Shown: in pieces, positions 44,164-56,732 of the stretch | Numbering within the stretch: position 1 is the first letter of the stretch | How the letters are laid out: every line of letters starts with the position of its first letter | NCBI GenBank assembly: GCA_037447655.1 | Contig: JBBHKE010001999.1 | Coordinates: forward strand, 95,206-159,205 | Origin: Zygnema cylindricum | Lineage: Eukaryota > Streptophyta > Zygnematophyceae > Zygnematales > Zygnemataceae | Length of the DNA: 64,000 nt | Reading direction: 5' to 3' | Made by a program: the position numbers and the translations under genes | Notes under the pieces: generated by a model | Databases searched by the model: none | Seen by the model: only the letters and a program-made list of their open reading frames with translations | What the model was told of the DNA's origin: nothing

Positions 44164-47100
44164 TCCCCTTATATTCTAGTCTTCTTTTCCTTTTAGCCCA
44201 CATTTCCTTCTGTAAAATATCAGTTTTGGGAGGTTTTGTCATCATATCAGCTACTATTTCCCCATCTGGTCTGTATTCGAATTTAATAATTTTATTCTCA
44301 ACCTTTTCCCTAACAAATCTCGGTTTGACATCCATATGCTTTGCCTTAAAATGATGTTTGGGATTAGCTACAATGGCAATTGTAGCCTGGTTATCACAAA
44401 AGACACTCTACACACCACTTTTCATAAATCTAAGCTCTTGGAGCAAGGATTTCACCCTCATTAATTCCCTTACAATAGAACAAGAAGCCATGTAGTCAGC
44501 CAGTCAGCCTCTATTGTGGACTGAGCAACAATCTTTTGTTACTTGCTGCTCCAACAACAAGCCTTGTTTTTAACATACAGCACATACCCAAAAATACACC
44601 TCCTCATCGAAACATCCCCATAACAGGCATCACTCCAACAGGTGATGTCAATATTATCCCCCCCAAAATGCAACCACATATTTGTTGTTCCTATCAAGTA
44701 CCGCATTACCCTCTTAGCTGCTTCCCAGTCTTTCTTCTTAGGATCATTTAAGCTCCTATTTAATTTTCCTACAACTGCCACTATATCAAGACGAGTACAA
44801 TTCATAAAATATATCAAGCTACTGAAAACCTTTCTGTACAGAATTTCTTTCATAAACTCTCTTTCCTCGGTGTTAACTCATCATCCAAGATCGCAAGTTG
44901 CCCTTCTAAACTCCCCTCATTTCCTTTCTTTAAATCCATCGAAGTTGTACAACTATTTGCCTTATCCATTTGAAATATCTCAAGGATGTTGTCGATTGCC
45001 TCTTTTTGAGTTAATCTAATTATTTTATTCTCTCTATCCCTCTCCATCTGAATTCCCAAAATATAATTTGCTTCTTCCAAATCCTTCATCTCATATCTAA
45101 TTATCATTTTTTTTTCAATTCATTGGTCTTCTTCATTGATTTCCTTAAAAGAAGCAAACCATCAACGTAGATTGCAATGAAAATTATACCTTCTTCATCC
45201 TCAAAATGGTAGATGGAATGATCCGAGCTGATTCGAACATATCCCAAATTTGTCAAAAACTCGTCCAGTTTCTTCTTTCATTGGCGACGAGCCTGCTTCA
45301 TTCCATAAAGAGACTTTATCAATCTGCACACGTTGCTTTCTTCTCCTTTCTCCACGAATCCTTCCGGGTGCTCATCCATCTATTTTTTTTCGGCCTATTA
45401 GTTGCTTGCGAATAAGTTTGGAGTTCACTAAAATGTGACAGCTTAGCCACCTTATTATTCACTTGTCTTTCTTGAAAACTTTTATAGCTTCTCCATCCTC
45501 TTTCAAAATCTGATGCCACAATGGAGGGTAATCTCGGATTTCTTCGAATGACTTCATCTTCTCCTTTATCCGTGGAGTCCATCTCCAGTCTTTCTCCCCT
45601 ATCCGTGGAATCCATTTCCGGTCTTTCCTCGTCGTCCTCCTTGGTTTGAACCAGTGGCTCCATGAGAGAGTCATTCTCGGTAAGATTTTTCCTTCATCTC
45701 TGATGTCCGGCTGAACCGAATTTCTGTTTAAAGAATCTGAATCTAACTCACTTTCGGATTCAATTCTAATTCTCACTAGTTTAGTATATTTAAAGGGATC
45801 TACTGACTTCCCTTCATCTATAACAACCAAGTGTTTCACTAGTAAGACATCTTCTTTCCCGAGATCATAAACTCTATATCCCTTTACATTTTCATCATAT
45901 CCAAGTAAGTATCCCGGCTTTTCTCTTACATCTAGCTTCCAATCAGATTTTTTTGCACTTAGACTAAAAACTTGACTTCCGAACACTTTTTAAGTGAGAG
46001 ATATCCGGTTTCTCCGGTTCATCTTTCATAGGGTGTTTGACCTTTCACCGCCGAGGTGAGGACTCTATTCTTAAGGTAATTAGCACAGTTCATAGCTTCT
46101 ACTCTGAAGCGTTTTCTTATTTTTTTATCCGATAGCATACTACAGCCACTATTACTTAGTGTCCGCTTTTAACCTCTCGGCTGCACCGCTTTGTTGCGGA
46201 TTTTTTGCGACAGTATTTTGGTGGTTGAACCCCTTCCAATTTCAAATATCCCTCAAACTTATTAAAATTATATTTCCCCCCATTATCACTCCTCGCTCTC
46301 TTTATACGTGTCTCATGAAGCTTCTCACTCCATGCTTTATACTCTTTAAAATAGGCCGGTGTCTCCATTTTTTTTTCAAGAAATAGACTCTGGAATATCG
46401 AGACCAATCATCAGTAATAGTAAGCATAAATCTTTTACCTCCAACCGATGGCACTTTGGTCGTTCCCCATATGTCAGTATGAACAAGATCTATGACCTTT
46501 TCACCTTTTTAGGTTGCGGTTTTTGGGAAAAGTAATCTGTGGGCCTTACGTTGAGCACATCCACTACAGTCATCCAAGGTCTCATTATCTCCAAAATGAA
46601 TTCCCTCAACTACTCCTATTTTCTTCATTTCTTTCAATCTATCTAGATTCATATGCCCCAATCTTTTTATGCCAAATTTTCAAGTCACTTACCCCGGCAT
46701 AGTAAACCCCCGTCTTTCCATTACTAAAATTCAGCCTGAATATTTGTTGGCTACCTTTTTTAGCCGTGAAATATATTTCATCCTCGTGGCTAGGAACAAA
46801 TGCTTTTTTTTTAGTACTAGTCTCAAAACCCTTATCATCTTAAACCGACGTAGAGATAGTATTTTTTTTTATCTCTAGAATAAAATGGACATCGGAGAAA
46901 GTGACTATGGATGTCTTACCTTTAACTAAGACTTTCAAATCCACAAATCCCACTTTACTGGTAGTCACTATTCTCCTATCTATATCTTCTATTTTTGCCA
47001 TATGGATATTTCTCATTGTGTTAAACATATACTTCTCTCTATACTTATGCATAGAAGCTCCAGAATCAATGATCCAACCTTCTTCGGGTTTTTCTTTCAC

Positions 47101-47325
47101 ACCGCCTAAGGCACAATTTTGCTTCCTTGGAATCTCCGGCTCGGTATGCACCGCCAACTCCACGTTGAGGAGAGGTTTGCCATCATCGTTATCGAAATCC
47201 TCTCCCGTTACTTTTATCTTCCAAGTGTCTTCTTCTTTCCTTTGGTTGATCCACCGATCTTCCCCTCTTTAAGCTTCAACTCCGTCAATCTAGTACATTC
47301 CGCAATGTAGTGCCCCGGCTTACTA
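44164..47325 (-). pseudogene. copia element 2 (minus): gag end, protease, integrase, RT, RNase H (broken)
   Basis: On the minus strand from 47325 downward there is a zinc-knuckle half SKPGHYIAEC, then the protease IIDSGASMHKYREKYMF near 47060. The integrase core piece RARSDNGGKYNFNKFEG is near 46290, and the C-terminal piece KPGYLLGYDENVKGYRVYDL is near 45910. RT follows as YEMKDLEEANYILGIQMERD near 45090 and FMNCTRLDIVAVVGKL near 44800. RNase H is SDACYGDVSMRRCIFGYVLY and, near 44330, MDVKPRFVREKVENKI. Stops and shifts separate the pieces. Gag N-terminus and 5' LTR are missing: the sequence flips to + strand RNase H at about 47325. Confidence 0.85.
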
Positions 47326-47906
47326 AAAAAGCTTTAGGAGCGTTGAGTAGGAGTCTAAGTGCTCCCACTAAAAGGGATTGCGAGGCTGATAAGAGATCCC
47401 TTAGATATCTTATAGAGACTAGGGATCTATGGTTGTATTTTGGCGAGAATAACACTGACATCACCACTTGGAGTGATGCAAGTTATTAGGATGCTCCTAT
47501 TTGGAAATGATTTTTCTAGATATGTGTTGTTTGTAGGAAATGGGGCTTATTGCTGAAAAAGCAAACAACAAAAGGTTTTTGCTCAATTCACCATAGAGGC
47601 TAAGTATATGGCGTCTTGCTCTGCTGTAAAAGAGTTGATGTTGGTTTTCTAAAAAGTGGTGTGCGGAAAATCTTTTGTGATAATCAGGCACCAATTGCCA
47701 TTGCTACCAATCCGAAACACCACTTCAAAGCCAAACACTTGGATGTTAGACTTAGTTTTGTTAGAGAGGAAGTAGAAAACAAAACAATTAGCTTAGAGTA
47801 TAGACCAAATAGTGAATTAGTGGCACATATGATGACCAAACCTGTACCTTCTCCCAAACTAATTTTCAATAGGGAGAAGTGTGGTCTCAAATTAAAATGT
47901 GACTAG
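47326..47906 (+). pseudogene. copia family 1 RNase H fragment on the + strand
   Basis: RNase H is visible through frame changes: TRDLWLYF near 47420, then DITTWSDASY, and the 96-codon piece with KIFCDNQAPIAIATNPKHHF and AHMMTKPVPSPKLIFN. It runs into a polypurine tract and LTR copy C. The left border is a head-to-head junction with the minus-strand element within its zinc knuckle. Confidence 0.82.
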
Positions 47907-47919
47907 AAAATAAGAGGAG
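47907..47919 (+). other. polypurine tract before LTR copy C
   Basis: The segment AAAATAAGAGGAG lies directly upstream of the TGTAGAAATTAATGG start of the LTR. Confidence 0.7.
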
Positions 47920-49046
47920 TGTAGAAATTAATGGTTTTTGTGAGGTTTTTACTATGTCTAAGGAATGTAAAATAAAAAGCAGAAAAAAAGAAGTAGAGGC
48001 CTACCTCTAACTTCTCTCTCAAGTCCCTATACTTGTTGCAGTCACTGAAGAATGGAGTGGGAGTTGAAAAATGGAGTGGGAGTTGAAGAATGGAGTGGGA
48101 GTTGAAGAATGGAGTGGGAGTTAGAGCCATGGCTGCCTAGGTTACTCAAGGAGACAGAATGTAGTTGTTGTTAAGGATACCAAAAAGGGATTAACGGATC
48201 CTGGATCTAATCTTGGTACCAACTGTCCGTCAAAGTAGCGGTAGTCGTTAGTTCATATCCTATAAGTGTAGTATCTCTGTTGAGACATATAGGGTTCGAT
48301 AACAAGTTAAAGATGTACTTGTAGAGAATTCCATTTAACTGAGCGAACGCACTTTAGTACATAAACTCAATTGTATTCATAACATAGAGGAAGGTACCGC
48401 ACGAAACAAATATACCGCACATTTGTTTCGACGACTAATATTAAAAGCCGGTTTGGATTGAACGGCCACGCTGGACAGCGACATCGCGGAATGGTCGCCT
48501 TGGCGGTTTTCGGAAACAACCACACCAGGTGACACGTCGGGCTGTCTCTTTGGCTAGCGGCATTTCCGGAGGACACCAGAACAAGCTCGGATGAGATAGG
48601 CGTGAACGCCTTGGCCATGCCGTAAGATGGTCGTACAAAAAGTACCGCGGTATCAGTACCTCAATACCTTTTTGTACTGTACAGTAATGTGATTGGAGTA
48701 ATTTGATTGGTGCCGTACTCTAGTAGCAGAGGGTTTAGAGAGGGGTTTGAGACTTAGACAATTCTTAGGTAGCCGCCTCTCTCCTAGCACGCTCTTGTAT
48801 AAGAAGGTCAACTTTGACCATTGATTATTTATTGCTCAGGGGAGCAAATTGCTTCATTCTATTTCTGGCAAACCCAGGGGAGTCTTGCCTTCACTTGGGT
48901 GAAGTCAGGTCATGTAGGTCAGTCTGTTATGTGTCATGTGTCAAGGTGGCATACAATCTCGATGAAACATAAGGGGATCAGGTCTATCCTAGGGGCTTCG
49001 TGTGAGCTGCCTACTTAAGGTCCTATGGAGGTCTCATAGAGTTGCA
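47920..49046 (+). mobile_element. LTR of copia family 1 (copy C)
   Basis: Starts TGTAGAAATTAATGG and ends CATAGAGTTGCA, the reverse complement of copies A, B, D and E. It contains a four-copy 19-bp repeat (48051-48126) in the hairpin region. Unlike an ordinary 3' LTR, it is followed by a leader with a primer binding site. Confidence 0.85.
48051..48126 (+). repeat. four copies of a 19-bp minisatellite, AATGGAGTGGGAGTTGAAG
   Basis: The unit is present once or as a relic in the other LTR copies, so it expanded here. It extends one arm of the conserved hairpin. Confidence 0.85.
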
Positions 49047-49210
49047 GTGAGCAGCATTCCAGTGAGTACCTTATCGATTCTTAACATTTGGTATCCGAGC
49101 AGGTTAGTGCTCCAGTTTTCAGTTTTTTAGAAAAGATGCTTTAGTTTTTTGTAAGATGCTTCAGTTTTTTAGTGGACGTTAACATGTGAGGAGTATTGGC
49201 AACGGGAAGA
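49047..49210 (+). other. retrotransposon leader with tRNA-iMet primer binding site
   Basis: TGGTATCCGAGC at 49089-49100 differs by one base from TGGTATCAGAGC, the usual plant initiator-tRNA primer site, and is followed by AGGTTAGTGC as in many plant copia leaders. It lies 42 nt after the LTR end. Sequence beyond about 49210 is no longer recognisable as retroelement. Confidence 0.7.
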
Positions 49211-50584
49211 AAGAATGAGTTATGTTTTGTAGGTTCTCTATTTGAAAGGTCCCTTTCAACTGATCCCTTCAAATTCGGGAAAAGTAGCAACTCGGATGCT
49301 CAGCTGGGAAATTCCGTGGATGAATTGCTGAATTTTATGAGTTAGAAAGAAGAAAAAAGAAATCAGATTCCTGTTTTGGTTTTGGAAGAAGAAAAAATTG
49401 TGAGATGGAAATTTGAGATGAGAGTGGAGGAGACGATAATATAGAGGAGGAATGACGTATTGTCCGAAATGTGAAGACTTGTGTCTGACCTTGAAAATTT
49501 TGAGGATTGGTAAGTGAAGGTGCAGTGAGGAAGTGGAAGAAGTGATAGAGGCGTCCATGAGTGAAGTGAGGAGTGAAGTGAAGGAAACGGAAACGAAGGA
49601 GAAATTTTGTACGGTTAAATTGTACAAGTCGTTTGTACAACGAATGAATTTGTTCATAATTCGTGTGGGCGTTTCATGTGGTGCTTCGTTTTGGTCCATG
49701 AAATTGTAACGTGTGTCTGACGTTTCAGTTCAGTTACGGTTACACCGCGTATATGAAATTTTTGTTCCCTTCGGCGCGAAAATGTTGACGAGGAAGAAGA
49801 GACGTTCCTTGTTGGAACGCAACCAGTCTTTTGCTGGCTATTTCAGCCGTTTGCTGATTGTCAGGCGCCGAGCTTGTGTGTGGCGGCTATGTTTTTTTTG
49901 GTACTCTGTTGGTACCTTCGTAGTGACACTTTGAAATATGGCGAAATTTCGGCGTGGAGTTGGAAGTACGGCAAAACTGTTCGAGTGTTATAGTGAAGCC
50001 TGAATTGGTGCGGCGATTACCTAAATTGCTATGTGGATTTATAGAGACGCCGTGGAGATTTGTACTTACAAAATCTGATTCAGGTGTATCTGTCATTGAA
50101 GAGTAATTGTTTTGTACAAGGCGTCAGTCAAATGCCTAATGTACTTTGGAAAAAGAACGATGATGTATATTTCGGCGGCCGTTTTGGACGTCGTCATATA
50201 TCGTCAGGCAAGGAGGAGATTTTTTTTTGACAGCCAAGCAATCTTTCAGTATTTTTTTTGGTACGATAAAGTTGGGGCTCGTCTTTTGGTACAGTCTCAT
50301 TTGACCATTGTTGAGATTATGACGTGGATTGAGGCGACAATTTAACTTCGTGAAAATTGACGACCGCTTACGTGTTCATTTATTTTGTGTATGGATTCTA
50401 TGATTTGTATTACGTTTGACGCATCCTTTGAACAGGTAATGTGACGTAGACGTGAATGTTCTCGCAACCGAGTACAATTTACCTTGAGAAGTAATTTACG
50501 TGACATTGGCGACAACAATTGTGTGTGAGAAAGGGCGACAACATTTGGAGTTACGCCTCTCGGCTTTAAGATAACCGAAACCAA
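49211..50584. other. intergenic stretch, no gene recognised
   Basis: Short frames exist on both strands without family resemblance. The part 49330-49700 is purine-rich on the + strand. Confidence 0.45.
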
Positions 50585-51215
50585 CCGTTTTTTTTTTTCA
50601 AAATTTGAGTACCCGACGCCCGACCGGGTTTTGTCACGCTTATTAATTGTTAACGGTTGACCGAAACGCGTTTACGAAAATAAAAGTTAACCGAAACTTG
50701 ATTTCTCGCGACTGACCGTACTTGCCCGTAACCGGAAAAGTACAAAAACACAACGCTCATTGTTGTTAGCGTCAAGAATCGTAATTATCGTAAATTAATA
50801 ATTAATGTTATCCATTATAATTTAGATTTTTCGTTTGTTCAAAAAAAAGTTTTACTCTAGTTTATAAATAACTCTAATCCGGGTTTTTGTCAGTAATAAT
50901 TATCCCCTTTTAATATCTATTAGGTACACATACAGAATTTGACAAACGTACAATTTCACGTCATTATGACGTCTGGACTGCGCGGTTTGTGAAAATGCAT
51001 TCTGTCAAAACGTACACTTTCACGTCATTATGACGCTAATCATGATGTCACGTACTTCCACGATACCAATAGTACAAAGTACAATAATGTTGGATCGTAT
51101 GGAAAATACAAAAATTATATATTTTTTTCATTTTTTGTTTGATCGACCGTTACCGTTTTTTTTTTTTTGTAAATCAACCGCTCGAATCCGCCCGACCTCC
51201 TAAATTTGGCAACCA
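50585..51215 (+). repeat. dispersed repeat R, copy 1
   Basis: Begins with a T homopolymer and TTTGAGTACCCGACGCCCGA, then GTTAACGGTTGACCGAAACG. It later contains ACAAAGTACAATAATGTTGG, a second T run and CCGCCCGACCTCCTAAATTT. The same order of words occurs twice at 62870-63800. No protein is encoded. An insertion or extra sequence separates its two halves (50760-51030). Confidence 0.65.
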
Positions 51216-53654
51216 CATCCATTCCGCAACCGGCATTTTCATCGGACGAACGACAAGTGTTTGCTGACGTGAATCGGGACCACATTACATCGGCATGACT
51301 GCCGCGACTTGAATTTGGTGTTGGTGGAAAATTCAGACAACCTTTTTTTTTTTAACCAAAATAGATTCAATAATTCTATTTTTTCCTTTAAGCCTTTTAG
51401 GGTTTTTTTTTAATTAGTGCTAATAACGGAAGTACACTGCGATGTTTATAGTGTGGTGTACGGACAAGGTCTGTTCGTACCAAAATATAATTTTTGAAAT
51501 AAAAATGTACAAAAAGTCATTTAATGTAATTGCGCACGCATGATGTGCACTAGGAAAAATAGACGAAACTCTAATGCTTAGATTTTGGCGTACGAATTGC
51601 CAGATTTTGTACGGGTACATATATTGATATAAACATCTATACGACAAGTATTTATTATTTGAAATCCTAATTGGAATTAGTGATCATTTAGTATACATGT
51701 TTTTTTTTTTTTTTTAAATCCCAATTAACGTTAATAATACTAAATTTGATTTTTCGCTATTTATTCCTTGACAATCATAGCGATTCAGGGTATACGGTTT
51801 TGTACACTATTTTTATTGCATGGTCATACGATTGGATTTGTTCATCACATCAGTATTCAACCACTGGTATAACAGGAATCGGTAGACTACAATAATGCAT
51901 ACAAACATCTACGTATATTACTTGTTGCTGAGAATATTATGAAGTTTACTAAGGTAGAGACCGAAGATGTTGATCACATGGAGGCAAGGGGAGAATGACG
52001 GCTAACTAAAAGATAACTGGTCGCTAGGGTAGCTTCTTATTTTTTACCTGATATATGTGGGTTGGAAACTCATTCTATTCATGTTTATGAGTACTTTTTT
52101 TTATTTGGATCAAATATTGAGCATTGTTGATGCATTGTCGAGCCAAACTTATGTCAAAGGATAAAGTTGTTCCTAGGGATGTTATAATATTAGAATGTTT
52201 ATAATGCATGCCCATGTAGAATGGGTCCCATATCATGTTCATTACTCCACATGGGGTATTCATAGAGGGTTGCTGCCAACTATATTTAACACGTAGCAAA
52301 ATTATTATTTCTCCATCTACAATTAATTTGTTCTTACTCTCTAGAGATGACAGAGAAATCACATCGGTTTTAAATTTCCACTAATGATAGCAATGTTAAA
52401 ATCGACTTTAGTAATCGGTCAGTGCGTGATTTAACTCGCGGCATTCTAGTTTGATTTTAGTTTGATTGTATGTTTTAGTTCGCGTCCTAGTTAAGTTAAC
52501 GATTCTTGAACTTAAGTAGATTTAGTTTTGCAACAGACAAATCCATTGTAATATATTTTAGTGGAATATGTGGAATATGTTTCGATAGTATTTTATCTTT
52601 GTTGTTTCGTGTGTTAACGACAATTCACTTGAAGGCGCTTAGTGCGTATTTAATGCATGGTTTGGTAAAATAAGTTAGGTTACACTTGAAAAACTTATAT
52701 CTTGAAGCGTAAATAGAGAGATAAGTATCTTTTGTGAAGAAAATTTCCCATGAACAATAAAGGCTTCCATGAAATCCTCTCTCTCGTATGATATTTTGTT
52801 ATTAATTCCTCTTTTCTTTTGCACTCTACTTTTATATCGATTCGTCATTTGGTATGAAATCCTTGTGTACTCCATTACCAATTTTGTGAAACGCCTAACA
52901 AGATTCATTAAGAGTCTATGAAGTGGAAAGTTAGATAACTCGCAAGTGTAATCGAAATCAAATTACAATTTCAATCTAGATTGGCGATGTTCAATTGCAT
53001 AAGATTTTTTGATGCAAATTGGGTCGATGACCTCGATGCAAAAAAGTCTATGTCCACTTTTTGTGTTTTTTTTGGCGGCTCGACAATGTTTTAGAATTAC
53101 GCCATTTTGGAATCATGCCTTTAGTTGACTGTTGCACTTAGTTTAACAACAACTGTATATATAGGGGCATGTCATAAATCCAAAACATCACTTTGGATTA
53201 AAGAGATACTCGGTAAAATGGGTGTCTTGATTGGGTATTTGAAAATCTTTAGTGATAGTATGGTGTAGATGGGATTGGTCAAAAATCCGATCTTCCACTA
53301 AAGGATAAAACATATCAAATTTCAATGGCATTTTGTAAGATATTTGGTCATTACGAGGGAGATCAAATTTTTGTACGTCTCTGTTTTGTAGAAGGCCTCA
53401 AATATGTTTACGAAAACGGTAGCATAAAATATGTTGGGAGATGTACCACTACACTTCTCATTGTCATTAGTGTCAAATAAGTCGCTACTATTTACATCAA
53501 AAAATCACAAAATAGAGTTAACAACGTTATTTAAAGACGTGGAATATAACCTGCCACATCTCCTTGTATTACTTTGTTATTATTCATAATTTTTTTTAAC
53601 ACTTATAAATGCTTAGAGCTAATATCAATGACCGTAGTAATTTTGTACTTTTTC
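51216..53654. other. AT-rich stretch, no gene recognised
   Basis: Homopolymer T runs (for example about 51701-51716) and scattered short frames are present. The largest, 52362-52075 on the minus strand (95 codons), has a protein-like look but no motif I know. Nothing else is supported. Confidence 0.45.
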
Positions 53655-53800
53655 GATTTAGGCACGTACGGTAAGTCGCTAGAAATCGAGTTTTGTTTAA
53701 CTCTTAATTTCGTAAACGCGGTTCGGGTAGCGGGTAACAACTTACGAGCGTATCATAACCCAGTCGGGCGTTGCGTACTCAAATTTTGAGAAAAAGAATT
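53655..53800 (-). repeat. dispersed repeat R, partial inverted copy
   Basis: On the minus strand it reads CTCAAAATTTGAGTACGCAA, CGCCCGACTGGGTTATGA, then ACCCGCTACCCGAACCGC and AAACTCGATTTCTAGCGACT. It is the first part of the repeat at 50585, in the opposite orientation, about 3 kb away. Confidence 0.65.
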
Positions 53801-54119
53801 ATAAGTTTTGACTACTGCGATCTCTGACTTAGGTATAATACTTCTTGGTTCTTTTGAGGTCATGTTATGATTCATAAAAAAATTAGGAGCCCGCGATAAA
53901 CAACGATGTTTAGCAACGGGACGAATGATTCTATTACACGTTCAGTGTGGAAATTTTTGTTTCAGTTGCGGCGTACATTTTGTGCAGCCAATTATATTGC
54001 GTGTTGTCGTGGAGTTTTCTAGTTGAAGTTTGCCTACTTTTTTTTTGATTGTGTACAAATAGCTATGATGTTTTGAGAAGACTTTGTTCTTTATTTAATG
54101 TAACTCTTTGTACGTTTGT
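53801..54119. other. AT-rich stretch before LTR copy D
   Basis: Nothing is recognised. Confidence 0.4.
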
Positions 54120-55171
54120 TGCAACTTTGTGACCTCGATAGGTCCTCAAAAATGACAGCTAGCAATAAGCCTCTAGGATAACCTTGACCCCTTTGTGTTT
54201 CAGCAAGAATAACTGCCACCTTGGCAAAAAAAAACTCTGACCACCTTCACCAATGTGAAGGCAAGACTCCCTTGAGTCAATAGCAAAAAGAATCTCTCAA
54301 TTTGCTCCCTGAGCAGTAAATTATCGAGGGTCAAAGTTGACCTTTTGTACACAAGCTCTCTGGGAGAGAAGGTCCTATCTTCCAAATTATCCTAAATCCT
54401 TTCTCTCCCTAAAAAAATATCTAGTGAAGTAAAGCACCAATCAAAATACAGCATCGTACAGAAAGGTACAGGTACCAATGTACTTTTTGTACGACCGTTG
54501 TACGACATGGCCAACTAACTGACACATGTCATATCAGGATTCGTTCCTTAAATCCCCGGAGATGCCGTAATCCAATGTTGTCGTGCCACGTGTAGATCAA
54601 TGTGGGGGTGACAGAAAACCGCCAAAATCGTATTCTGCGATCTCGGCCTCCTTTGGGGCCGTCCGATCAAAACCGGTTTTTAATCGTAGCCGTCATAAAT
54701 CCTTGCGCGATATTTGTTTCGCTGTAGAAAAAAAATGCGCAATATCTATTGCGTATTCGTACTGCACTTCGTACTTTACAAAATTGTATCCATGCGCGAC
54801 GTCTATAGTTACAGTTAAATGAACTTGTTCACGCGTTATGTTTAAATATTGGTCAAACCTTATACATCTCAGCATCGATTGTAGACTATAGGATAAAGCT
54901 ACCGACTATCCATAATTGACGGACGCCCGGTACCACGATCAAATCATGGGTCTGTCAAGTATATGTTGGTAAATCTACCAAAATCTACCACCTCTCTCTC
55001 TATCTCTTTAAGCACCATAGGCAACCATGGCTCTAGCTTCCTCTTCAACTTTTAGGGATTACGACAAGTTTGGGAGTTGAAGAGAGGAGGTAGAAGCAGA
55101 TTGACTCGACTTCTTTTCTACCTTTCATTTTAGACCTAGAAAATACAAAGAAATAACCATTAATTTTCACA
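54120..55171 (-). mobile_element. LTR of copia family 1 (copy D)
   Basis: On the + strand it starts TGCAACTTTGTGACC and ends AATTTTCACA, followed by the reversed purine tract (CTCCCCTTATTTCTAG) and RNase H. It is therefore the 3' LTR of a minus-strand element. Confidence 0.85.
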
Positions 55172-55550
55172 CTCCCCTTATTTCTAGTCGGTTTTTAATT
55201 TCACACCACACTTCTACCGGAAAAAATTAGCTTAGGGGAAGGCACAAGTTTGGTCATCATATTTGCTACCGTATGGCTCTCTAAATTGTACTCTTAATTG
55301 ATTATTTTGTTTTTTACCTTCTCTCTAACATAAGTGAGTCTAATGTCCATGTGTTTGGCTTTAAAATGATGTTTTCGATTTGCAGCAATATCGATCGCTG
55401 CTTGATTATCATAAAAAAAATTATGCACACCACTTTTTAGTTAACTTAGCTCACCAAGCAAAGACTTGACCCAAATTAATTCTTTTATAGTAGAGCAAGA
55501 GGCCATGTACTCAGCTAAAACTTTGTGTGCTCCATTGCCCACAAAAATCG
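55172..55550 (-). pseudogene. copia family 1 RNase H C-terminal fragment
   Basis: On the minus strand the segment shows the RNase H end: the IHNFFYDNQAAIDIAANRKHH-like region near 55400 and MDIRLTYVRE near 55340. Only about 370 bp of pol remain between LTR copies D and E. Stops are present. Confidence 0.7.
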
Positions 55551-55559
55551 CAGATCCTA

Positions 55560-56693
55560 AAGAAGCTAATCTAGATAGTGCCGACTCCAAGTTCATATAA
55601 ACCCAAATGACTGACCCCTTGATAATCAGAAACCCATTATAGCTTCACCCCTGTGAAATAAGACTTTTTGTGTGCTCAGTTTTACCACAGAATGCTAAGA
55701 TAGAATATGAGTTTTGGACACATTCACCCTCTTTGACTTTCCCTTAGAAATACAGCCACCCTGGTAGGCGAAAACTCTTACCGACTACACCCCTGTGTAG
55801 CCTAGACTCCCTTGAGTCCGAAGTAAAAGGAAGCACTGAAAATGGTCAAGTAAATTGATCGTTATGAATGGTCAAAAGTGACATTTTGTATAGGAGCTCT
55901 CTCTCGGAGACAGGCTGCTACCTACTAAATTTTCTAAGTCGTATCTCTCTCTAAAACTATATTTATTGACGTACGGCACCAATCAAATTACTGTGTTGTA
56001 CAAAAAAGTACATGTTCTGGTGTAGTTTCTGTACGACCATCGTACGACATGGCCAAAATGTCGACACATATCATATCCGGATTTGTTCCCGTAATCTCCG
56101 TAGTTGCCGCAATCCAACGTTGTCGCGCCACGTGTCACATGACGTGGCCATGATAGTAAAACGCCAAAATGACATATTCCGTGATTGCGGCGCCTATCGT
56201 GGTCGTTTGATCAAAACCGGATACAACTATAGTCGTTGAAAATATACGCGCGGTCTTTGTTTCGTGTTCGAAACAAATGCGAGGCATTTGTTTCATATAA
56301 TACATTAAAATCGTACAAAATGTGAATCTATGCATTACGTATCTATATCCTGTTCAATGAACTAGTCTACGTGTGACAAAATAAATATTTATAAAACCTG
56401 TTATATCCTACCACTAATTATAGACTTATAGGTTAAGGCTAATGGCTAATTTGACGGACGGCAGGTACCCGGATCAAATCTCGGGTCCGTCAAACATTTT
56501 AGGTAGCTGTATCAAGGTTTGCCTTCCTGTCCTCTTTGGAAAGCCTAGGTAGCCATGGATCTAACTCCTCAAGTCTTCAGTGACTGCGACAAGTGTGGGG
56601 ACTTGAGTGAAGAGTTAGAGGCAAGCTGTCAGTGTCTCCTCTTTTGGCTTTTATTTTACAATCTCTAAACCTAGAAAATACTTAAATTTCAAC
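55560..56693 (-). mobile_element. LTR of copia family 1 (copy E), diverged
   Basis: Shares CTTCACCCCTGTGAA, AGGAGCTCTCTCTCGGAGA, CCATCGTACGACATGGCC, the hairpin region and the end AAATTTCAACA with the other copies. The start on the + strand is blurred and given approximately. A reversed purine tract (CTCCCCTTATTTTCTAG) follows. Confidence 0.78.
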
Positions 56694-56732
56694 ACTCCCC
56701 TTATTTTCTAGTCGCCTTTACTTTCAACTCCC

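Noticed and set aside
49256-49699. 147-codon minus-strand frame
   Set aside because: It lies in a purine-rich stretch, is matched by an overlapping frame of similar length, and has no recognised domain.
52075-52362. 95-codon frame on the minus strand
   Set aside because: Its composition is protein-like, but no motif, splice context or homologous copy in the window supports a gene.
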